From contig JBAXKJ010000027.1 of assembly GCA_037137375.1 (NCBI GenBank), positions 1-64,000 of the forward strand: a stretch of DNA of 64,000 bases, written 5' to 3'. The translations under genes and the position numbers were made by a program. Within the stretch, counting starts at the first letter, position 1, and every line of letters starts with the position of its first letter. Below, piece after piece: positions 39,901-48,478 of the stretch. The DNA is from CAINVV01 sp037137375 (GTDB lineage Bacteria; Bacteroidota; Bacteroidia; Bacteroidales; Prolixibacteraceae). Below the pieces are notes generated by a model. The model did not search any database. It was not told the origin of the DNA and saw only the letters and a program-made list of their open reading frames with translations.

Positions 39901-40118
39901 GTGGATTCTTTAAAATTCAAAATGTAGAATTCGCTTACACTTTGCCTCAAAAGACAGCTAATACGATGGGTGCAAAGGGAATGCGCGTTTTTGTCCGCGG
40001 TGCTAACTTGTTGACATTAACGAAAATTAAAGATGTCGATCCCGAATCAATTGGTTCAGGCATCGATTCATACCCGTTATTCAAAACATTTACCACCGGA
40101 CTTAAAATAACTTTTTAA
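36957..40118 (+). CDS. susC-like: Atypical SusC-family TonB-dependent transporter (tandem pair 2)
   Basis: A 1053-residue outer-membrane pore with a signal peptide ending SVQAQ and an N-terminal carboxypeptidase regulatory-like domain (about 40-115). The plug is diverged: the usual EEVVVVGYG and KDASSTAVYG motifs appear as GSSKVLSGNDL and LKDIVAKTMFGPQAADGAIFIKTKRG. An EF-hand-like DMNGDGVVDDND loop is near 890, and the barrel ends in ITF. The ATG at 36957 is chosen; a TTG at 36927 overlaps the preceding susD stop. It is partnered with the susD gene 9 bases downstream. Confidence 0.92.
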   Translation: MIFPPIFFQKFRFIGILVLCLLLSGSVQAQKKAAKKLKTGQISMTVVDEKNKTVPSARVVVGEGIVHTETDANGMVSFQAFPTDFVTVSSPGFEKTVVLVENLITESQVILVKSKFLMTSDDDVPLPFMTLKKRNITGSSKVLSGNDLDKYPSTDLRNSLTGLYSGLDVVERYGTTGMSAEEKLGNFGAMEKVNLYMRGRSPIFIIDDVPTDITEMQLDPQEIESATILKDIVAKTMFGPQAADGAIFIKTKRGKKHERILNVNAEYGISQIDRFPGFVSGSEYATLNNLARKNSGLTPNYTDNAISKFALNNPYDMYFPSSNFRELMLKNQKSFRRANVSSQGGNDVVQYYANLAYDGDGDIYKIGKHSSFDRISTRANLDIRINELIKVQFDFYGGFSTRSSPNYGYDADYGVDNTNDATLDIYELDRLLDDITSIPPIAFPIYANNDPSLKKPWYGVSSSTFTNNPVGRLVNNGYYNETGRSGNTSLNLYYDLKNFLPGLKSKTFVGFQAYNLLRIGKEEDYIAYFTTPALTTAGKDTILLTKSHDGVDMPGQAKLHDYYYQRFGVYQTFSYDKSVGDHNLQSSLTYYISKTSLNGIEEPRRQQNGVVSGIYTYKDKLSVHGVANYAGTYSFAKGKRYALFPAIGVGWVVSEEKFMSKYQFVDFLKVRAEIGSVGYEANTAPYYYNSVITYNTSGTKFGPAPTGYWFGSAEDKTQYQTYPSRTGNPDITWETRKEMSAGIEAILFKRKLSVEVNYYNNLRDGMITQLSNVLPYTAGLSGAKPYFNYNKTRYMGIESSIQYSDKIGKLGLSIGGNATTQKSEIVKLDEPNYRFPYQSKVGQSANAYYGQTYIGKFETDADALVIPQLYDAVLHAGDLKYKDMNGDGVVDDNDISNIGNTSPKLFYSVNTTLSYKGFDFTLIGTGRAFFDIAMTNKYFWNGWGDNTYSNFVKNNIGGVYPRLTYNKVENNFKASNFWLTKGGFFKIQNVEFAYTLPQKTANTMGAKGMRVFVRGANLLTLTKIKDVDPESIGSGIDSYPLFKTFTTGLKITF

Positions 40119-40127
40119 ATTTCGATC

Positions 40128-41957
40128 ATGATGAAAACAAAGACAATACTGGTGATCATTGGATTTCTTTTCGTTGCACTAAGTTCGTGTGTCAAGTACC
40201 TGGATCCATATCCTAATGGCTCGCGCACTGAAGCAGATCTATGGAAATTCCCGGAAATGGTTCAGGGATTGGTAGGTCAGATGTACAGCGGTATCCCCAA
40301 GAATTACGATAATATCGAAGGGGCCTATTTGGATTGTGCCACAGACAATGCAGTCTCAACCAGTACAACCAGGGATATGACCAAATTGGCGTTAAATCTC
40401 ATCCCTACTTCAGCGGATCCTTTCCTTACATTTTGGGATCGGAATTACAAGCAAATCTTGTTGGCTAACACTTTTTTGAAGGATCGTAAAGGGTTTAATA
40501 CACGTTTCCTGGTTATTCCTCACCTCGACAGTCTTGTTCGGTACCGTTTACAAGGGGAGGCATTTGCATTAAGAGCATGGTTCGAATGGGATCTGCTTCA
40601 AAAATTTGGCGGAAAAGGTCTGGACGGAAAGCTTTTGGGCGTTCCAATTGTCACTGAACCTGTCGATATCAGTAATAATGTGAATTTGGCGCGCAATACC
40701 TATGATGAATGTGTAAAACAAATCGTCGCTGATTGTGACTCTGCATACAAGTACATTCCTATCGCCTACCGGGATTATCTTGTTGCAAACTATTCGACCG
40801 ATGCAGCTTATGGGGGCTCCCTCTATTGGTCGCGAATTGATGGCATCACAACCAAAGCGATCAAAGCAGCAGTCTATCTGACTTGGGCAAGCCCGCGTTT
40901 CAATCCGAATAACGATAAGTCCAGGTGGGACTCTGCTGCCGTGAATGCCAAAAAAGTGATGGATTTTAAATTGACAGTCGATGGAGTCAATAACAATCAA
41001 AATCCTCAAAAATCTGCTGCCTTCAAACCGATCGACGCTATTAACTGGGTAAATCCTCAATTCCCGGGAGGCATCTGGATTTCGCAGTACTCGACAGGAA
41101 ATGAAGCAATGGAAAAGATGTTTTATCCTGGTGGATTTAAGTGCAATGGAACCATGGGAGCAAGCCAGGATCTGGTCGATGCTTTCCCTGATAAGAATGG
41201 TTATCCTATCACAGATCCCCGCAGTGTTTATAAGGCGGCTACCCCATATCTCAATCGTGACCCCCGCTTTTATAGCGCCATCTTTTATAACAATTCTACA
41301 GCCAATTTTGTGACTCCAACCGGTCGAACCATGTATACTTTCGAGAACTGGGAGAACGGAGGGAAAGATGCTGCAAACAAAATTCCTACTAACAGCAAAA
41401 CAAACTACCATATTAAAAAATTCATTTACATGGGATTAGACTATTTTGCAAATACAAAGGATATTCAGAGACATTCCAAATTTTTATATGAATGGAGCCA
41501 TATGGTCCTCGCTTTTGCAGAAGCGGCCAATCATGTGGTCGGACCAACCAGCACGGCTAAATATGGTATTTCTCCAAAGGCAGCCATCCAGTATTTGCGC
41601 ACCAGGAAGACGACCGATGGTTTGGCCGGCTTAACCACAACTGATCCGTATCTGGATGAAGTATCTGCTAATGAAACTAAATTTGATGAATTTCTCAAAA
41701 ATGAAAGAAGGATTACCACTTGTTTCGAAGGACAGCGTTTTTTTGATTTGCGTCGTTGGACCACTGATTTGACCGAATTGAATAAGCCTGTGCATGGTGC
41801 CGGGGTCATCAAAAATGCAGACGGTTCATTTACTTATGATCTAACTAAAGTCGTCGAGAATCGCGTTTATAAATCAGCTTTTTTGCCTATTCCATATGCT
41901 GAAATGTTAAGGATGAGCAAACTAGTACAAAATGAAGGTTGGGAAGCCTGGAAATAA
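40128..41957 (+). CDS. susD-like: SusD-family glycan-binding lipoprotein (tandem pair 2)
   Basis: A 609-residue lipoprotein with lipobox ALSSC (Cys21), followed by VKYLDPYPNG. It keeps the helical core (LQGEAFALRAWFEWDLLQKF) and the C-terminal FLKNERRITTCFEGQRFFDLRRW motif. Two consecutive ATGs could serve as start. It is 9 bases after its SusC partner and 19 bases before the DUF1735-like lipoprotein. Confidence 0.94.
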   Translation: MMKTKTILVIIGFLFVALSSCVKYLDPYPNGSRTEADLWKFPEMVQGLVGQMYSGIPKNYDNIEGAYLDCATDNAVSTSTTRDMTKLALNLIPTSADPFLTFWDRNYKQILLANTFLKDRKGFNTRFLVIPHLDSLVRYRLQGEAFALRAWFEWDLLQKFGGKGLDGKLLGVPIVTEPVDISNNVNLARNTYDECVKQIVADCDSAYKYIPIAYRDYLVANYSTDAAYGGSLYWSRIDGITTKAIKAAVYLTWASPRFNPNNDKSRWDSAAVNAKKVMDFKLTVDGVNNNQNPQKSAAFKPIDAINWVNPQFPGGIWISQYSTGNEAMEKMFYPGGFKCNGTMGASQDLVDAFPDKNGYPITDPRSVYKAATPYLNRDPRFYSAIFYNNSTANFVTPTGRTMYTFENWENGGKDAANKIPTNSKTNYHIKKFIYMGLDYFANTKDIQRHSKFLYEWSHMVLAFAEAANHVVGPTSTAKYGISPKAAIQYLRTRKTTDGLAGLTTTDPYLDEVSANETKFDEFLKNERRITTCFEGQRFFDLRRWTTDLTELNKPVHGAGVIKNADGSFTYDLTKVVENRVYKSAFLPIPYAEMLRMSKLVQNEGWEAWK

Positions 41958-41976
41958 TATTTAACAACAGACAGAA

Positions 41977-42945
41977 ATGAAAAAAGCATTGATTGCGTTA
42001 ATTCTTGCAGCAGCCTCGGTGTCCTGCTACAAGGACTACATCTACGATTATGACTATAACAGCATATATTTCCCTTATCAAATAGATGTGCGAACATTTG
42101 TGGTTGGTGAAGGGATGACCATCGAAGTTGGTGCAGCGCTGGGTGGTGTACGTGAAAATACAAGAGACCGTACGGTTAACTTTTCAATCGACAACAGCCT
42201 GGTGAACGCAGCAACATTGGCCCTGATGAAGGCAGGCGCCCAATACATAAAAGATGCGATTGCACCTGTAACAACCTTGTTGCCAATCCCTTCAAACTAC
42301 TACACCCTGAGCGATAAAAGCAAGATGGTGATCAAAAGCGGTCAGCACATGGGTTCGGTCGTGATGAAGATTGACTCAGCTAAATTCCTGGCAGATCCGA
42401 ATGCCCTATTCGCCAACTATGCCATTCCATTTTACATAGTTAGCGCCGATGCAGATAGTGTTCTGCATTCCAAGCGGACGGCTGTTATTGGTCTTCATTA
42501 TGAAAACATGTTGTTTGGGACTTATTGGCATGGCGGAATCACTACCGTGAAAAATGCTGCCGGAACAACAATCCAGACGATAGCCTATTATACCGCGATC
42601 AATCAGCCTGAAAACAAGACCTGGAAACTAACGACGGTGACTCCAAATACATTGGTTACCAATGGCTACAGCGATCAGACTACGGCCAAAGGAGAAATGA
42701 GACTAACCCTCAACGGAACGGATATTACCGTAAGTACCAACGCTGGTTCAACTTTCGCTGTCTCCCCCAATGGAGCAAGCACTTTTAACAGGGCTAAACT
42801 TCTGCAAAACAGAAAAATTCTGCTGAATTACAAATACATCAATGCAGCCGGAAATTCCTGCTATGCACAGGATACACTCACTTTCCGCAACCGTATTCGT
42901 GATGGCGTCAATGAGTGGCAGGACGAAAATCCGGCGAACTATTGA
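41977..42945 (+). CDS. DUF1735-like surface lipoprotein (SusE-position)
   Basis: A 322-residue lipoprotein with lipobox SVSC (Cys17). Residues about 30-160 read as a DUF1735 beta-sandwich and the C-terminal half as a second all-beta domain of the DUF4361/lipocalin-like type. Proteins at this position after susD are cell-surface glycan-binding proteins. It is the last gene of the plus-strand unit, and its stop converges on the HTCS stop 43 bases away. Confidence 0.78.
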   Translation: MKKALIALILAAASVSCYKDYIYDYDYNSIYFPYQIDVRTFVVGEGMTIEVGAALGGVRENTRDRTVNFSIDNSLVNAATLALMKAGAQYIKDAIAPVTTLLPIPSNYYTLSDKSKMVIKSGQHMGSVVMKIDSAKFLADPNALFANYAIPFYIVSADADSVLHSKRTAVIGLHYENMLFGTYWHGGITTVKNAAGTTIQTIAYYTAINQPENKTWKLTTVTPNTLVTNGYSDQTTAKGEMRLTLNGTDITVSTNAGSTFAVSPNGASTFNRAKLLQNRKILLNYKYINAAGNSCYAQDTLTFRNRIRDGVNEWQDENPANY

Positions 42946-42988
42946 GCAATAATTCAATCAAAAACCGCAACGAAAATCTTTCGTGGAG

Positions 42989-45900
42989 TTATTCCTGACT
43001 GGATGAGTGTTTTTCCATGTATTCCGAAGCGCTCATATTAAACTCCTGACGGAAACATTTTCTAAAATGTGACAAGTCCCTGAATCCAACCGCATAAGCG
43101 ACCTCAGATACATTCATCTTCCTCTGAACCAAGAGTTGAGCGGCCCTTTTTAATCTGATATTCCGGATAAATTCCTTGACCGTCATCTCGGTCAGCGCAT
43201 TTAGTTTGCGGTAAAGCTGCATCCGGCTGACACCAATCTCAACGGCAAAACGGTCGATGTCCAGATCAGGATCCGAGATATTGTTTTCGATGACATCAAT
43301 AGCCTTCTGCAGAAAACGCTCATCCGGTGAACTAAGCATGACATTTTTAGGCTGAAGCAGCATCTCTCCGGCATACTTTTGTTTAAGCGATTGTCGCACA
43401 GAAAGGATATTCTCAATCTTCGTCTGCAGAATAACCAAGTCGAAAGGTTTCGTGATATAATCGTCGGCACCCTGACTCAATCCTTCAATTTCATGTTCCC
43501 TGGATCCTAAAGCCGTAAGCAGTAATATCGGAATATGGGAAGTCCGCTCGTCTTTTCTTATCTTCCGACAGAACTCAAATCCATCCATGTCGGGCATCAT
43601 CACATCGCTGATAATGATATTTGGAATGGTTTTAAGCGCAACATTCCAACCCTCGAGACCATCTTTTGCTTCCAATATCTGGTACCCAGAAGAAAAATGT
43701 GACCGGATAAAATAACGCACATCCGCGTTGTCATCCACGACGAGCATGATCCTTTGCCCTGCCGTGGAAAGTTCCAGTGCATGTTCGTCAGACATGGCAT
43801 CGGATGATTCAATCCCCTGAATTTCGTTGGGGGTGGCTTCCCCGGAAGGAAGGGCATGTGCAAGGTCTTCATAAGGAAGCTGAACGGTAAATTTCGAACT
43901 CTTGCCGGGCTTGCTCTTAACGAAAATCTTGCCATTGTGGAGCTTGACGAGCTCTTTGGTGAGCGCGAGTCCAATACCCGTTCCGGATTGCGCATTATCC
44001 TGGTCGACTTGAAAAAATCTGTTGAAAATCTTCTCGATATTGGATGGCTCGATGCCGATACCGGTGTCTTTCACGGTGATTTCAATCATCCTTTTTTCGT
44101 CCGACTCATTCGGATTCTCCTGATCTTCCGCATCAAAAACCAAGGAGATGTTGACAATTACCTTTCCCCCTTTGCCGGTAAATTTCAAGGCATTAGACAG
44201 GAGATTGTTCATGATTTTGGCAATCTTGTCCTCATCAAAATTGGTAATGATTTCCTTCTTAAGCGCATTGAATTTTAGCTCTATCTCCTTTTCTTCGGCA
44301 AATTTCACAAATGAACTTACGGTGCCGGCGACGAAGGAGACCAGGTCGCCGCGCTTCAGATTAAGCTTTAAGTTACCCGATTCCATTTTCCTGAAATCAA
44401 GCAACTGATTAATTAACTGATGTAATTGATTGGCATTTCTATGCATCAAATCCAAATGGCCTTTGATCTCAGGTTCAGGTACGGTATTGTTTCTGAGTTT
44501 CTCAAGCGGACCAAGAATCAGAGTCAATGGCGTGCGGATTTCATGGGAGATATTGGTATAAAACCTCAGCTTCATCATGTCGAGCTCATGAAGTTTTCTG
44601 GCTTTTATTTTTTCAAATACCAGGTTGTGCTTGAGCTTCTCACGGTTTTGAAGGAAATTGATCAACCAGTAAACCAGTCCAAGAATGGTTAGGAAAATCA
44701 AAATACGAAACCACCAGGTTTGCCAAACAGGCGGAAGTACATTGATAGTCAGAAGTGGTCCAGCTTTGCTTTCCTGCCGGTCGGCGGAAACTGTTTTAAC
44801 ATGCAGTTTATACGTACCCGGATTTAGGTTGGTATAAGTTGCCAAACGTTTGGTGGAAGGCTCATTCCAGTCGTGGTCGAACCCTTCGAGGTAATAGGAA
44901 TACTGGATTCCCATGATGTTGGCGAAGTCGAAAGATGCAAATTCCACTTCTACAGAATTCCGGGCGAATTCCAGCTCGATCTCCTTGGTTTCTGAAATAC
45001 ATTTAGTGAGGATACCGCCCCCCTCCTTTCCAATTTTAACGCTCTTATTCAGTATCTTAAGGTCTGTAAATACGATTGGTGCGAAATACTCCCCTGATTT
45101 TATCTTTGCCGGATCGAAGATGTTGAAACCTGAAATTCCGCCGAAAATCATCTCCCCGGAAGGGAGTTTAAAGGAGGCGCCGTAGGTAAACTGATCGTTG
45201 AGAAATCCACTTTGAGTATAAAAATTGTGAAAGCGTTTCTTGTCCGGGTCGAACTTTGAAAGACCATTGGTGGTGCTGATCCAAAGAAAATGCTCTTTGT
45301 CCTCCAAAATAGCGAGCGCCTGGTTATTTGCCAGACCACTTTTCTCGTTAAAATACTCAACTATACCCTTTTCCTTGGAGTAAAGGGCTATGCCATGCGT
45401 CAGCGTCGTGAGCCAGAACCGATGCTTCTCGTCTTCGAGCATAGATCGTGTCGACTCCCCCGTTCGGGTAATTTTCTGATCTTTTGGATTGTAAATAACA
45501 AGGGCATCAGCGCCAATCCACAGGCAATGATCGCTATCCTCAGAGATCCAGTTGACCTGCTGGTTGTTGACCAGATTGGTATAATGAATGAATCCTCCGA
45601 ATTGCTGATTGTATTTGTCGATGCCCATCGTAGTACCTACCCAAATATCATTGTTCGAATCCTTTAATAATGCCCATACGCGATTGTCTGACAGACTATT
45701 GGGATCACCCGGAATATTCCTGAAATGTTTGAAATTACCGGTTTTAAGGTTGTAGACATCCAGTCCGCCAAGGTAAGTACCGATCCATACATTGCCTTTG
45801 CCATCGTCGAGGATGGCCTTGATACAGTTACTGGTCAGTGAATTAGGATTGTTCTTTTGTGGTTCCAGGTAGGAAAAACGTCCGGTCTTACGGTTTAGAA

Positions 45901-47101
45901 TGTTGACACCGCCATTTTCTGTTCCAACCCAGAGGTCCTCTTTCTGATCCAACCAGAAACAATAAATCTCTCCGTTGTTAAGATACCGGTTGTCTCCGGG
46001 CATGGCCTTGAAGCTCTGAATATTGATTCTTTCCTCAATTAAAAGGTTTAATCCCTGTCTGGTACCAATCCAAACATTGCCTTTGGCGTCTTTCGAAACG
46101 CAGAGGATTGAGTTATTGACCAGACTCCTGGGTTCCCGGTCATCATGGTAATATTTGGCAATCGTGCCGGCCAACTTGTCAAATAGGTATAGGCCCCCTC
46201 TGGTTCCGATCCAGTATTTCCCATTGGTGGACTTCAAAATCGCACGCACGGTATTGCTGCGGTCGTTGGTTGGATCGATAATTCTTTGCTCCACTTTGTT
46301 GGTGGAAACATCTACTGAAAACATGCCTCCAGAGTAGGTGCCAACCCATAGGGTTCCCTCATCTTCTGGCGAAATTTCCCATATTTCTTCGTTAGGGATA
46401 TTTTTTCGCACTTCGATATTTGTAGCGGTATTGGAGGCCACATTATAAAGGAAGAGTCCGTGGTTGGTGCCAAGCCAAACTTTGCCAGAATGATCTAAAC
46501 GAATGATCCTGAAAAATTCAGTAAAATCTGGTATATTTAATGGCTTAATTATTTGTATCTTACTTTCATTTTCAATCTTATATAGATGTTGTACTGTCCC
46601 TACCCAAAGATTCCCTTCGGGATCTTCCTGGATGGCTGTAACTGATACATCTTTCAGCAGGGTAGGTTCTGTGTGATAAAAGTAATGCTTGAAATTCTCC
46701 TTCTCCCTATCAAATTTATTGAGTCCGCCATTCTCAGTTCCTACCCATAACTGACCCTTCCGGTCTTCGAATATTGTCCGGACCAAATTGCCTTTCAGAC
46801 TGGTAGAATCATCCGGGTCGTTTTTAAAGACGGTAAAGCGATAACCGTCAAACCGGCAAATACCCTGTGAGGTACCGATCCACATCCATCCCTTTTTATC
46901 CTGTAACACACAATGAATCTGATTATTAGAAAGTCCTTGTTCTTGGGAGTAAAAGTCAAAACTCAGGTTATTTATCACATCAATGGCACTGGATTTCGTC
47001 ACAGGAATGAAGGACAAAGCCGTCATGAAAAAAACAAGCAGCAGCTGCTTTCTTTCTGATATCCTGTGGCGGAAATTCAACTGTCGTCCAAATAATAACA
47101 T
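42989..47101 (-). CDS. Hybrid two-component system (HTCS) transcription regulator
   Basis: A 1370-residue membrane regulator. After an N-terminal signal/TM segment it has about 14 two-component-regulator-propeller repeats (WIGTxxGL-type motifs, about 45-690) and a Y_Y_Y domain (about 700-785), which form the periplasmic sensor. A TM helix follows near 790-812. Then come HisKA (SHEIRTPL, His about 850), HATPase (NNLLSNALKF, DTGIGIEP, GTGIGLALTK), a receiver (DDNADVR, Asp in SDVMMPDMDG, Lys in ITKPFD; about 1115-1225) and an AraC helix-turn-helix (about 1262-1365). All catalytic motifs are intact. It probably senses an oligosaccharide and activates neighbouring susC operons. Confidence 0.97.
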   Translation of the reverse strand: MLLFGRQLNFRHRISERKQLLLVFFMTALSFIPVTKSSAIDVINNLSFDFYSQEQGLSNNQIHCVLQDKKGWMWIGTSQGICRFDGYRFTVFKNDPDDSTSLKGNLVRTIFEDRKGQLWVGTENGGLNKFDREKENFKHYFYHTEPTLLKDVSVTAIQEDPEGNLWVGTVQHLYKIENESKIQIIKPLNIPDFTEFFRIIRLDHSGKVWLGTNHGLFLYNVASNTATNIEVRKNIPNEEIWEISPEDEGTLWVGTYSGGMFSVDVSTNKVEQRIIDPTNDRSNTVRAILKSTNGKYWIGTRGGLYLFDKLAGTIAKYYHDDREPRSLVNNSILCVSKDAKGNVWIGTRQGLNLLIEERINIQSFKAMPGDNRYLNNGEIYCFWLDQKEDLWVGTENGGVNILNRKTGRFSYLEPQKNNPNSLTSNCIKAILDDGKGNVWIGTYLGGLDVYNLKTGNFKHFRNIPGDPNSLSDNRVWALLKDSNNDIWVGTTMGIDKYNQQFGGFIHYTNLVNNQQVNWISEDSDHCLWIGADALVIYNPKDQKITRTGESTRSMLEDEKHRFWLTTLTHGIALYSKEKGIVEYFNEKSGLANNQALAILEDKEHFLWISTTNGLSKFDPDKKRFHNFYTQSGFLNDQFTYGASFKLPSGEMIFGGISGFNIFDPAKIKSGEYFAPIVFTDLKILNKSVKIGKEGGGILTKCISETKEIELEFARNSVEVEFASFDFANIMGIQYSYYLEGFDHDWNEPSTKRLATYTNLNPGTYKLHVKTVSADRQESKAGPLLTINVLPPVWQTWWFRILIFLTILGLVYWLINFLQNREKLKHNLVFEKIKARKLHELDMMKLRFYTNISHEIRTPLTLILGPLEKLRNNTVPEPEIKGHLDLMHRNANQLHQLINQLLDFRKMESGNLKLNLKRGDLVSFVAGTVSSFVKFAEEKEIELKFNALKKEIITNFDEDKIAKIMNNLLSNALKFTGKGGKVIVNISLVFDAEDQENPNESDEKRMIEITVKDTGIGIEPSNIEKIFNRFFQVDQDNAQSGTGIGLALTKELVKLHNGKIFVKSKPGKSSKFTVQLPYEDLAHALPSGEATPNEIQGIESSDAMSDEHALELSTAGQRIMLVVDDNADVRYFIRSHFSSGYQILEAKDGLEGWNVALKTIPNIIISDVMMPDMDGFEFCRKIRKDERTSHIPILLLTALGSREHEIEGLSQGADDYITKPFDLVILQTKIENILSVRQSLKQKYAGEMLLQPKNVMLSSPDERFLQKAIDVIENNISDPDLDIDRFAVEIGVSRMQLYRKLNALTEMTVKEFIRNIRLKRAAQLLVQRKMNVSEVAYAVGFRDLSHFRKCFRQEFNMSASEYMEKHSSSQE

Positions 47102-47156
47102 TTTCTGGATGTTTACGGTGGGGCTAAATTACTAAATTTCAGAATATAAGCGGGAA

Positions 47157-48461
47157 TCATTGCCTCGATACTGGAGAACAGTAAGGACCTTCCGGGAAAA
47201 CCGCGATGCGTTTCTTCGCTGCAACTAATTGATTGACATGATTTTGCATCGCCTTTTCAATATCCTGAGCGGCGACTTCATGAGGTGTGACAGAAAGCAA
47301 GGACAACTTCTCCTGCGGAATCGAAGAAGTATAAAAATGGAGGTAATGTTGCCCGGTTTTTTTGAGAACACGAATCTGCATCTGTAATTGCCACTGGTCT
47401 TTGATGAAGAACCTGTTCTCTTTGATATCCTCGATAAAGCGAAGATAATCGCCTGAATATTTTTCCAGCAAGGCAGCATATTCCGGACTTCCGATACCCT
47501 CCATGCAGCTGCCGAAGGCAATAATTTCTCCTTCTTCCCTGACGGCAGGCAGGCAGTTCACCAGGCCTTTGACGCATTGATAAAAGGTGGCATCCAGCGG
47601 ATAGCCACCACTGGAAGTAACAGCGACATCGGCTACTTCATTCACTAAAGGGCAGCAGGCGGCTTTCACAATTTGGACTGAGCGATGGTGGGAAGCGAAC
47701 AGTTCCCCCGAGACGATTGAGTTGATTTTCTTATGATTATCGAGTATGACATTGATGGAATAATCCGGTGGACAAAGTTGTGCGACGGAGGTGTTTTCGA
47801 GGTTGCACGGATTATCCACCATCACTGAACTGGTTGCATTAGGATGGCTGAGAAAAGTATAGCCGTGAAATTTCTGAATCGTTTCCAGGTCTACTAAACC
47901 CGGACAGATGGCCTTCCTCCCGCCTGAGAAGCCTGCCATAAAATGGGGTTCTACCAATCCGGTGATGATCCTGAAGCCTGCCCTGACATACTTTTTGTTC
48001 AGCCTTACACTGGAGCCTGACCAGCTATGCCTCCTCAATTGTTCCAGATTCTTTGCATCGCTGCAGTCGTGATCGGTGATCGGGTAATTCCCACAAACAA
48101 ATTCGCCAAACATCTTTAGGTGTTCCTCTTTCGTTGAGGAACGATGCATGCCTGTCGCGACCAAGATCTCAATATCCTCCCGCTTCACGCCGGAATTTTC
48201 AAGGATGATCAGCAATTCTGGAATAAATTCATGGTAAGGTATTGGTCTGGTGATATCTGAGACCACGATAACAATCTTTCCCGGTCTTCTGCCCTGTAAT
48301 AGCTCGGTTAGTTTCGCGCAGGCAACCGGATTCTCCAAGGATTCCCTTAATAGTTCAACGGCTCCCTTTGGGGAAGGCTTATATTTTGACTCATAGATAA
48401 TTGAATCATCAGGAAGATTCAAATTCAGCACTTCGTGGCCATATTGAAAACCTATTTTCAT
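47157..48461 (-). CDS. larA-like: LarA-family (nickel-pincer) 2-hydroxyacid racemase/epimerase
   Basis: A 434-residue cytoplasmic enzyme of the DUF2088/LarA family, which uses a nickel-pincer nucleotide to racemise 2-hydroxyacids such as lactate. The residues known from the Lactobacillus enzyme are at nearly the same numbers: Asp69 and Arg72 (SDITRP), His106 (GMHR), His173 (EPHFMAGFSGG), the cofactor Lys183 (GGRK) and His199 (KFHG). Substrates across the family differ (lactate, malate, gluconate and others), so lactate is not assured. It is 17 bases after the permease gene. Cofactor genes larB, larC and larE are not in this window. Confidence 0.88.
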   Translation of the reverse strand: MKIGFQYGHEVLNLNLPDDSIIYESKYKPSPKGAVELLRESLENPVACAKLTELLQGRRPGKIVIVVSDITRPIPYHEFIPELLIILENSGVKREDIEILVATGMHRSSTKEEHLKMFGEFVCGNYPITDHDCSDAKNLEQLRRHSWSGSSVRLNKKYVRAGFRIITGLVEPHFMAGFSGGRKAICPGLVDLETIQKFHGYTFLSHPNATSSVMVDNPCNLENTSVAQLCPPDYSINVILDNHKKINSIVSGELFASHHRSVQIVKAACCPLVNEVADVAVTSSGGYPLDATFYQCVKGLVNCLPAVREEGEIIAFGSCMEGIGSPEYAALLEKYSGDYLRFIEDIKENRFFIKDQWQLQMQIRVLKKTGQHYLHFYTSSIPQEKLSLLSVTPHEVAAQDIEKAMQNHVNQLVAAKKRIAVFPEGPYCSPVSRQ

Positions 48462-48478
48462 ACTGTCGGGTATTTTGG

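Noticed and set aside
40569..41411. A 280-codon open frame on the minus strand
   Set aside because: It lies wholly within the SusD gene on the other strand and its translation has no domain or coding character.
42970..42984. A small hairpin between the convergent DUF1735-like and HTCS genes
   Set aside because: The stem has only 6 bp and there is no T tract, so it is too weak to call a terminator.
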